The notes under the pieces were generated by a model. It searched no databases, was not told where the DNA came from, and saw only the letters and a program-made list of their open reading frames with translations. The position numbers were made by a program, and so were the translations under genes. Below are positions 1 through 5,258 of a stretch of 6,764 nucleotides of DNA, piece after piece. The stretch's first letter is position 1, and each line of letters begins with the position of its first letter. The DNA comes from Phycisphaerales bacterium (GTDB taxonomy: Bacteria > Planctomycetota > Phycisphaerae > Phycisphaerales > SM1A02), in the NCBI GenBank assembly GCA_020427625.1, contig JAGQOI010000322.1:1-6764 (forward strand), in the 5' to 3' direction.

Positions 1-74
1 CGCACCGACGCCGAGCCGTCGCCGACGAGGTCCGCCTCGATGCGGGCCGCAAGATCGCTGAGGGTGATGGTCAT
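1..74 (-). CDS. LpxD-like acyltransferase, N-terminal fragment (runs off left edge)
   Basis: Read on the minus strand from an ATG at 74-72, the frame stays open to the window edge and gives 25 residues beginning MTITLSDLAARIEADLVGDG. This resembles the start of the uridine-binding N-terminal domain of LpxD, the UDP-3-O-acylglucosamine N-acyltransferase of lipid A synthesis (typical pattern: LxELAxxLxAELVGDGD). An ungapped alignment by eye to residues 12-31 of the complete LpxD in this window gives 9 identities in 20, including DLA, an Arg and LVGxG. It is divergent from bamA, with 86 bases between the two start codons. There is no clear Shine-Dalgarno ahead of its ATG, but a promoter-like pair places transcription very close to the start. 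Only 25 residues are visible, so the left-handed beta-helix and catalytic His cannot be checked. It could be a true second LpxD or a paralog with another acyl or sugar substrate. Confidence 0.6.
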   Translation of the reverse strand, partial: MTITLSDLAARIEADLVGDGSASV

Positions 75-87
75 GACCAGTCGCGCG

Positions 88-116
88 ACAGTAGCGGCGA
101 CCGCCGATCGGGTCAA
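88..116 (-). promoter_or_regulatory. Candidate sigma70-type promoter for the minus-strand lpxD-like gene
   Basis: On the minus strand, TTGACC (plus positions 116-111) is followed after 17 bases by TACTGT (93-88). The -35 matches the consensus at 5 of 6 positions. The -10 keeps the key T, A and final T but is otherwise weak. A start about 7 bases downstream would fall near 80-82, leaving a leader of only 6-8 nucleotides before the ATG at 74. That agrees with the missing Shine-Dalgarno. The promoter assignment is inference. Confidence 0.4.
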
Positions 117-145
117 TCGGGACACGCCCGGCTTCCTTGTTGGCC

Positions 146-153
146 GGGAGGGG
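146..153 (+). promoter_or_regulatory. Ribosome binding site that sets the bamA start
   Basis: The purine run GGGAGGGG ends 7 bases before the ATG at 161. This supports that start over the in-frame TTG at 137, which would put this run inside the gene. It also supports it over the in-frame ATG at 176, which has only GGAG at 168-171 with a 4-base spacer. Confidence 0.75.
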
Positions 154-160
154 TGCCGGT

Positions 161-2572
161 ATGCTCCGGAGACTCATGAGGTGGACCCGCGTCGCGATCC
201 TGCTGTCGGTCATCACCCTCCTCGGCGCGATGGTCCCTGCGTGGCCGGTCGGCGCCCAGGTGTCGGACGATCGGTACGCCGACTTCGTCGATCGCCCGAT
301 CTCCGAGGTCCGCATCACCGGTCTCCGTCGCGTGACCGAGCAGGAGGTCCGGAACCAGCTTCGCGTCGCCGCCGGCGACCCGTTCGATCCCGCCGCCGTC
401 CGCGCCGACCAGGCTCGTCTGGAGCGGCTCGGCGATTTCGGCGTCATCCGTCCGGAAGCCGAACTCCGGCCCGACGGCACGGTCCTGCTCGTCTACACCC
501 TTGTCGAGCAGCCGATCATCCGGCTCATCCAGGTGGTCGGCAACTCGCTCGTCTCCGACCAGGAACTCCGCGGACAGGCGCCCTTCGAGGGTGTGCCCCG
601 CAACGACTACCTCATCGAGAAGGCCATCCGCGGGATGGAGAGCGCCTACCGCGAGAAGGGTCACTTCCTCGTCACGATCGACGTCGACGAATCCGAACTC
701 GAATCGGCGGGCGTGCTCATCTTCCGCGTCGTCGAAGGCCCGCGGGTGCGCGTGAAGTCCATCCAGTTCGAAGGCAACCAGGCGTTCACCCACAAGCAGC
801 TCTACGCCGAGGTGAAGACCCGCACGTCGATCCCCTTCCTCCGCAAGGGCAAGCTCGACGAGGACGTCCTGCTCGAGGACGTCGCCCGCATCGATCGCTT
901 CTACAAGGATCGCGGCTACCTCGACGTGCGGGTGTACCGACGCGTCGAACTCAGTCCCGACGGTCGCGAGGCCAAGGTCGTCTTCCGCATCGAGGACGGC
1001 CGCCAGTACATCCTGCGCAGCGCGGGCGCCTACCGCCTCACGAACGACGGACGCGCGCCGCTGCGCGTCTTCTCCGACCTCCAGATCGCCGCCATGCTCG
1101 ACATCAAGCCCGGCGACGTCTACAGCGCCGACCGCGTCCGCAAGTCGAGCAACGCCGTCGCCGACGCCTACAGGATCCTCGGCTACCTCGACGTGCAGGT
1201 CCGCACGTACCAGTACCGCACCGGTCCCGATGCCGTCGTCGACCTGGAGATGGAGATCGACGAAGGACGCGCGTCGGTCACCATCGTCGGCCTGCCTCGC
1301 ATCGACGGCAACTTCCTCACGAAGGACAAGGTCATCCGGCGCGAGGCCCGCTTCGAGCCCGGGCGCCCGTTCGACGGGCGCGAACTCGTGCTCTCCAAGC
1401 GCCGCATCGAGCGCACCCGTCTCGTCGACGACGTCCGCATCACCGTCCAGGACGAGGACCCGGACTTCCCCGGCGAACGCGACGTGCTCATCGAGGTGAG
1501 CGAACGCAACACCGGGGCGTTCAACTTCGGCATCGCGTTCGGGTCCGACTCCGGCGCGTTCGGCGACTTCTCCGTGAACCAGGACAACTTCGACATCGCC
1601 GACTGGCCGGAGAACTTCAACGAGTACCTCCGCGGGCGCGCCTTCCGCGGCGCCGGTCAGAAGTTCAACCTGTCGCTCCAGCCCGGCGACCGCTTCAGCC
1701 AGTACGCGATCAGCCTCACCGAACCCCATTTCCTCGAGTCCGATTTCGCCCTCCGCGGCCGCTCCTTCTACCAGATCCGCCGCTACAGCGACTACGACCA
1801 GCAACGCCTCAGCGGGTCCGTCGGCGTGAGCCGCCAGTTCGGCGACTTCTGGACGATCGGCGTCAACGCCCGCGCCGAACGCGTCGAACTCAGCGACATC
1901 GACCCCACCGCGCCCGTCGACGTGTTCGACAGCGCCGGTCCCGACAACCTCACCTCGCTCGCCGTCAGCCTCGTGCGGACCACCGCCGACTCCTTCGCCC
2001 GCCCGACCAAGGGCAGCCGCGTCGAACTCGGCTACGACCAGATCGGCGCGCTCGGCGGCGCCTACGACTTCGGTGCGATCACCGGCGGCTACACGATGTA
2101 CGTCACCCTCAACGAGGACTTCCTCGGACGACGATCCGTGCTCAAGCTCTCGAGCCGCGTCGGATACCTCGTCGACGGCGACGGCGCGCCGGTCTACGAG
2201 AAGTTCTACATGGGCGGCCGCGACTTCCGCGGCTTCGACTACCGCACCGTCAGTCCCAAGGGCATCCGCAACGACAACGGCCAGCTCGGCACGGACCCCA
2301 TCGGCGGCAGTTGGATGTTCTTCCTCGGCGCCCAGTACGAGGTGCCGATCTTCCAGGAGGCCATCAACGGCGTCGTGTTCATCGACAGCGGCACGGTCAC
2401 CGACGACATCGGCTTCGACGACTACCGGGTCTCCGCCGGTTTCGGCATCCGCCTCTACATCCCCGCGTTCGGCGATGCGCCGCTCGCCTTCGACTTCGGC
2501 TTCCCGATCCGCAAGGAGGACGGCGACGACACCCAGCTCTTCAGCTTCAGCATCGAGCTGCCGTTCCGGTAG
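161..2572 (+). CDS. bamA: BamA, outer-membrane protein assembly factor (Omp85 family)
   Basis: BamA is the core of the machine that folds and inserts beta-barrel proteins into the outer membrane. The protein has 803 residues, close to the usual size. Residues 1-32 form a signal peptide: basic start, hydrophobic stretch at about 11-28, and a V-G-A site with likely cleavage after Ala32. Five POTRA domains follow at roughly 46-117, 119-194, 196-281, 282-369 and 370-447; the third shows VKSIQFEGN and FYKDRGYLD. The Omp85 barrel spans about 451-803. It contains the hallmark loop-6 motif as RGF (690-692) within GGRDFRGFDYRTVSPKG, then FIDSGTV at 740-746. POTRA 4 lacks the usual G-N turn and carries a few extra residues near 286-300. 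Residues 471-500 (QDNFDIADWP to FRGAGQ) look longer than in proteobacterial BamA. The chain ends PFR, not with the usual terminal aromatic. It is the first plus-strand gene, just ahead of its chaperones. Confidence 0.95.
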   Translation: MLRRLMRWTRVAILLSVITLLGAMVPAWPVGAQVSDDRYADFVDRPISEVRITGLRRVTEQEVRNQLRVAAGDPFDPAAVRADQARLERLGDFGVIRPEAELRPDGTVLLVYTLVEQPIIRLIQVVGNSLVSDQELRGQAPFEGVPRNDYLIEKAIRGMESAYREKGHFLVTIDVDESELESAGVLIFRVVEGPRVRVKSIQFEGNQAFTHKQLYAEVKTRTSIPFLRKGKLDEDVLLEDVARIDRFYKDRGYLDVRVYRRVELSPDGREAKVVFRIEDGRQYILRSAGAYRLTNDGRAPLRVFSDLQIAAMLDIKPGDVYSADRVRKSSNAVADAYRILGYLDVQVRTYQYRTGPDAVVDLEMEIDEGRASVTIVGLPRIDGNFLTKDKVIRREARFEPGRPFDGRELVLSKRRIERTRLVDDVRITVQDEDPDFPGERDVLIEVSERNTGAFNFGIAFGSDSGAFGDFSVNQDNFDIADWPENFNEYLRGRAFRGAGQKFNLSLQPGDRFSQYAISLTEPHFLESDFALRGRSFYQIRRYSDYDQQRLSGSVGVSRQFGDFWTIGVNARAERVELSDIDPTAPVDVFDSAGPDNLTSLAVSLVRTTADSFARPTKGSRVELGYDQIGALGGAYDFGAITGGYTMYVTLNEDFLGRRSVLKLSSRVGYLVDGDGAPVYEKFYMGGRDFRGFDYRTVSPKGIRNDNGQLGTDPIGGSWMFFLGAQYEVPIFQEAINGVVFIDSGTVTDDIGFDDYRVSAGFGIRLYIPAFGDAPLAFDFGFPIRKEDGDDTQLFSFSIELPFR

Positions 2573-2586
2573 CGCCCGAGGAATCC

Positions 2587-2643
2587 GGTGGACGCCGCCG
2601 GTGTCCACCCCCGTACGACGCGCGGTCGCCCCCTCGCGCGACC
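2587..2643 (+). other. Two adjacent small hairpins between bamA and the first ompH-like gene
   Basis: GGTGGAC (2587-2593) pairs with GTCCACC (2603-2609) across a 9-base loop. GGTCGC (2624-2629) pairs with GCGACC (2638-2643) across an 8-base loop. Both stems are perfect. Neither is followed by a T-tract, so a Rho-independent terminator is not supported. They might protect mRNA ends or reduce read-through, or be chance structures in GC-rich DNA. Confidence 0.35.
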
Positions 2644-2702
2644 CGCCTCCCCTCGGCGCTCCACGAGATCGCCCGTCCCTCGTCCCATCCGTTCATCTGA
2701 CT

Positions 2703-2708
2703 GGAGGA
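2703..2708 (+). promoter_or_regulatory. Strong ribosome binding site of ompH-like gene 1
   Basis: GGAGGA lies 7 bases ahead of the ATG at 2716. It is one of the clearest Shine-Dalgarno sequences in the window and fixes the start of this gene. Confidence 0.8.
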
Positions 2709-2715
2709 ACTCCCC

Positions 2716-3342
2716 ATGGTGCGCTTCAAGTTGCTCGCCGCCGCGACGCTCGTGACCCTCGGACTCGCCGGCGCCCTCGCCCTCTCCGCCGCCGCCGGTC
2801 ATCTCATGGCGTCGCCCACCGCCGTCGCGACGGTGCAGCTCGACAAGGTCATGAACGCCCTCGCCCTGCGCGCCGCCGCGGAAGCCGAACTCCGCATCCA
2901 GGGCGAGCAGCTCGACAAGGAACGCGAACGACGCGCCCAGGCCATCAAGGACTTCGACGAACGCATCGCCAACGAGGTCGATCCCGCCCGGAAGAAGCAG
3001 CTCGTCGACGACAAGGCGCTCCAGGCGATCGAGTTCCAGTGGTGGCTCGAGTTCGCCAAGCAGCAGATCGACGTCGAACGCGCACTCCGCTTCAAGTCGC
3101 TCTATTCCGAGATCCGCAAGGAGATCCGACTCTTCGCCGGCGTCCAGGGCTACGACCTCGTCCTCGTCGACGACTCCGACGGCGAACCCGACTGGGATGA
3201 CAGCCTCAAGATCGCCCGCGAAGTCCAGATCCGGCAGGACATCCTCAAGCGACGCGTGCTCTACGCCGCCGACAACGTCGACATCACCGAACAGATCATC
3301 ATCCGCATGAACAACGCCTTCAACGCCAAGGGCGGCGGCTGA
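2716..3342 (+). CDS. ompH: OmpH/Skp-family periplasmic chaperone, copy 1
   Basis: The protein has 208 residues. Skp/OmpH proteins are trimeric periplasmic holdases that keep unfolded outer-membrane proteins soluble until BamA takes them. Residues 1-27 are a signal peptide or uncleaved anchor, with possible cleavage after an AAA at 25-27. A short beta strand (about 36-46, AVATVQLDKVM) leads into a charged helical region at about 50-140 that suits the coiled-coil tentacles. The strand GYDLVLVDD (145-153) and the closing VLYAADNVDITEQIIIRMN (181-199) form the typical C-terminal body of the family. Compared with Skp, about 28 residues rich in Asp and Glu (152-179) separate these two parts; the second copy has a similar stretch. 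The position directly behind bamA is the classic one. Membership rests on this architecture and context, since the family is poorly conserved in sequence. Confidence 0.85.
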   Translation: MVRFKLLAAATLVTLGLAGALALSAAAGHLMASPTAVATVQLDKVMNALALRAAAEAELRIQGEQLDKERERRAQAIKDFDERIANEVDPARKKQLVDDKALQAIEFQWWLEFAKQQIDVERALRFKSLYSEIRKEIRLFAGVQGYDLVLVDDSDGEPDWDDSLKIAREVQIRQDILKRRVLYAADNVDITEQIIIRMNNAFNAKGGG

Positions 3343-3409
3343 ACGACGCCCGAGCCCGTGCCGCCGCGCGACCCCCGCCGCCACGCGCCGATCACGCCGC
3401 GCGATGGCG

Positions 3410-3415
3410 TACAAT
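3410..3415 (+). promoter_or_regulatory. Possible -10 element of an internal promoter ahead of the second ompH-like gene
   Basis: TACAAT stands alone in an otherwise GC-rich gap between the two ompH-like genes. It differs from TATAAT at one position. No good -35 hexamer is found 16-18 bases upstream (GCCGAT at 3387-3392), and the TG of an extended -10 is out of place. If active, transcription would begin near 3422, giving a GC-rich leader of about 94 bases before the ATG at 3516. Confidence 0.35.
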
Positions 3416-3504
3416 GATCCCGCACCCGTGCCGATACGCCGGGCCCGCCGGGTCGCCGGATTCCGTTCCTCCGGGCGGCACCTGCGCGGGCCGTCCCGCT
3501 CCCC

Positions 3505-3510
3505 AGGAGA
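3505..3510 (+). promoter_or_regulatory. Ribosome binding site that sets the start of ompH-like gene 2
   Basis: AGGAGA ends 5 bases before the ATG at 3516. The frame is open further upstream from an ATG at 3414, but that adds 34 Pro- and Gly-rich residues ahead of the signal sequence and has no ribosome site. Confidence 0.8.
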
Positions 3511-3515
3511 TACCG

Positions 3516-4121
3516 ATGCCCTCCGCCGATCGTCTCACCCGATATGCCACCCTCGTGCTCGTCCTCCTGCTCGGCGTCGCCGTCGCCCGCGAAGCCCTCA
3601 GTCGCCGGCCCGTACAGGACGCGCCGACGCCGACCGTCGCCCGCGTCGTGAACCTCACGACCGTCTTCAACCAGCTCAACGCCCGGGCCGCCATCGACGC
3701 CGCCCTCCAGACCCGCGCCGAGGAACTCCAGACCCGCGCCGAGGAACTCCGCGGCCAGATCGACGTCCTCACCGACGCGCTCGAACTCTTCGAAGTCGGC
3801 TCCAAGGCCCGCACCGATGCCGAACTCAACCTTCAGCAGAAGGGCATCGAGTACCGGGCCTTCGCCGAATTCTCCAACCGGAAACTCGAGGTCGAACGCG
3901 GCGAACGACTCGCCGAACTCTACGGCACGATCCGCAAGGGCGCGGCCGGACTCGCCCTCGATCGCGGCTACCAGATCGTGTTCGTCGACGATTCCCTCGA
4001 CGAGGTCACGCCCGCGCCCGAACGACAGGTCCTCGAACAGATCTCCGCCCGACGAACGCTCTACACCGATCCCACCGTCGATATCACCGACGAACTCATC
4101 GCCTGGATCAACTCGCACTGA
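3516..4121 (+). CDS. ompH: OmpH/Skp-family periplasmic chaperone, copy 2
   Basis: This 201-residue protein is a paralog of the preceding gene and probably also an envelope chaperone for BamA clients. The N-terminus (MPSADRLTRY, then a hydrophobic stretch at 11-24) is a signal peptide, with plausible cleavage after the AVA at 22-24. A short strand (41-50, VARVVNLTTV) leads to a long charged helix at about 56-140, predicted coiled coil. GYQIVFVDDS (151-160) and LYTDPTVDITDELIAWIN (182-199) match the C-terminal body of copy 1 almost motif for motif. Both copies carry an acidic stretch between these elements (here 158-177). The helix contains QTRAEEL twice in a row (65-78), an exact DNA duplication of one heptad. 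The stop lies 25 bases before the lpxD start, implying co-transcription. Whether the copies form mixed trimers or divide clients cannot be told. Confidence 0.82.
   Translation: MPSADRLTRYATLVLVLLLGVAVAREALSRRPVQDAPTPTVARVVNLTTVFNQLNARAAIDAALQTRAEELQTRAEELRGQIDVLTDALELFEVGSKARTDAELNLQQKGIEYRAFAEFSNRKLEVERGERLAELYGTIRKGAAGLALDRGYQIVFVDDSLDEVTPAPERQVLEQISARRTLYTDPTVDITDELIAWINSH
3708..3749 (+). repeat. Exact tandem duplication of 21 bases (one coiled-coil heptad)
   Basis: Positions 3708-3728 and 3729-3749 are identical base for base and encode QTRAEEL twice. The unit of seven codons keeps both the reading frame and the heptad register. Identical synonymous codons in both copies suggest a recent slippage event, or one kept uniform by repeated expansion and contraction. 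Confidence 0.95.
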
Positions 4122-4146
4122 CGACCTCCCCCACGAGAACGCCGCG

Positions 4147-5205
4147 ATGACCGCGACGGACCCGCCACGACACCGCACCGATGACCTCGCGATCCGACTC
4201 GGCGGACGACTGGTCGGGCGCGGCGACGTGCTCATCCGCGGCGTCGACACCCTCGAGTTCGCCGGCGACGGACACCTCACCTTCGTCGGCACGAAGACCT
4301 ATGCCGCCCGGTGGCCCGGGTGTCGCGCCGCCGCCGCCATCGTCGATGCCGCCCTCGCGCTCGCCGCCGCGCCGCCCGACGACCGCCCGCTCATCATCGT
4401 CGACGACGTCGACCTCGCGATGATCGCCGCCCTCACCCTCTTCGCGCCGACGCCCGCGCGTCCGGCCCGGGGCGTGCATCCGAGGGCCGTCGTGCATCCC
4501 GACGCGACCGTCCCCGAGTCCGCCGCCGTCGGCCCGTTCGTCACCGTCGGCGCCGGCACCGTCCTCGGCGCCGACGTCGTCCTGCATCCCGGCGTCCGCG
4601 TCGGGGCGTCCGTGACGATCGGCGCCGGTTCGGAGTTGCACGCCAACGTCGTCGTCGGCGATCGCTGCCGCCTCGGCGCCCGGGTGCTCCTCCACCCCGG
4701 CGCGTGCATCGGTGCCGACGGGTTCGGATTCACGGCGTCGGCGGACCGTCGTCGGCTGGTCAAGGTGCCGCACATCGGCATCGTGGAGATCGGCGACGAG
4801 GTCGAGATCGGCGCCGGGTCCTGCGTGGACCGGGCCAAGTTCGGCGTCACGAGCGTGGGATCGGGGACGAAGATCGACAATCTCGTCCAGATCGCTCACA
4901 ACTGTCGAATCGGCCGCAACGGCGTGATCGCCGCCGGGACGGGCATCGGGGGCACGACGGTGATCGGCGACTGGGCCCGCATCGGCGGGTGTGCGAGCAT
5001 TGCCGACCATCTGACGCTCGGTCACGGGGTCCAGGTCGCCGCCCGGGCCGGGGTCATGCGGGACGTTCCGGATGGCCGGGTCGTGTCCGGGTTCCCGGCG
5101 GACGACGCCGCCGCGACATTGCGTCAGTGGGCGGCGTTGCGTAGACTTCCAGACTTCCTCAAGCGCGTCTCGGGACGTCCCGGACCCACGCGGTCCGAGC
5201 CGTAG
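4147..5205 (+). CDS. lpxD: LpxD, UDP-3-O-(3-hydroxyacyl)glucosamine N-acyltransferase
   Basis: LpxD transfers an (R)-3-hydroxyacyl chain from acyl carrier protein to the 2-amino group of UDP-3-O-acylglucosamine, the third step of lipid A synthesis, in the cytoplasm. The protein has 352 residues, about the usual 340. The N-terminal uridine-binding domain spans about 10-105 (TDDLAIRLGGRLVG; TFVGTKTYAARW). A left-handed beta-helix of hexapeptide repeats runs from about 110 to 310. Diagnostic segments are GADGFGF (189-195), EIGAGSCVDR (220-229) and DNLVQIAHNCRIG (244-256). His251 corresponds to the catalytic His239 of E. coli LpxD, and His288 probably to His276. C-terminal helices follow (321-341). 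The ATG at 4147 was chosen because it gives a family-like length; the ribosome site is weak (GAGAA, 4135-4139). The N-terminal half of the sugar-binding domain is Ala-rich and more divergent than the beta-helix. Confidence 0.93.
   Translation: MTATDPPRHRTDDLAIRLGGRLVGRGDVLIRGVDTLEFAGDGHLTFVGTKTYAARWPGCRAAAAIVDAALALAAAPPDDRPLIIVDDVDLAMIAALTLFAPTPARPARGVHPRAVVHPDATVPESAAVGPFVTVGAGTVLGADVVLHPGVRVGASVTIGAGSELHANVVVGDRCRLGARVLLHPGACIGADGFGFTASADRRRLVKVPHIGIVEIGDEVEIGAGSCVDRAKFGVTSVGSGTKIDNLVQIAHNCRIGRNGVIAAGTGIGGTTVIGDWARIGGCASIADHLTLGHGVQVAARAGVMRDVPDGRVVSGFPADDAAATLRQWAALRRLPDFLKRVSGRPGPTRSEP
5171..5197 (+). other. 12-base palindrome overlapping a hairpin at the 3' end of lpxD
   Basis: CGGGACGTCCCG (5171-5182) is a perfect palindrome. 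CGGACC (5181-5186) pairs with GGTCCG (5192-5197) across a 5-base loop. The two share bases 5181-5182. Both lie inside the last codons of lpxD, with no T-tract. They may be chance in GC-rich DNA, or an mRNA structure at the lpxD/lpxC junction. Confidence 0.3.
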
Positions 5206-5258
5206 GCCCCGGCCGCGCAGTCGCGTCGGCTCCGCTGCATCGGGCTGATGGTGGTGTC

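Noticed and set aside
137..160. TTG at 137 as the bamA start
   Set aside because: It would place the GGGAGGGG ribosome site inside the coding sequence and add eight residues before the signal peptide.
113..2608. Minus-strand open frame of 831 codons opposite bamA
   Set aside because: A long run of Asp, Glu, Val and Ala without motifs is what the antisense of C-ending GC-rich codons produces. No ribosome site or family pattern was seen.
2587..2643. Rho-independent terminator after bamA
   Set aside because: The hairpins have no following T-tract, and the next gene belongs to the same functional cluster.
40..2700. Plus-strand open frame of 886 codons overlapping all of bamA
   Set aside because: Its translation is Arg-, Pro- and His-rich with no domain pattern. 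It is a shifted-frame shadow of bamA caused by high GC.
2073..3200. Plus-strand open frame of 375 codons spanning the end of bamA and ompH-like gene 1
   Set aside because: The translation is Ser/Arg low-complexity and lies out of frame with two well-supported genes.
3414..3515. Upstream in-frame ATG as the start of ompH-like gene 2
   Set aside because: It adds 34 Pro/Gly-rich residues ahead of an evident signal peptide and overlaps the TACAAT element. The ATG at 3516 has a good ribosome site.
3817..4146. Extended N-terminus of LpxD reading back through ompH-like gene 2
   Set aside because: The extension is Ser/Arg/Pro low-complexity in another frame of a real gene. The ATG at 4147 gives the normal LpxD length.
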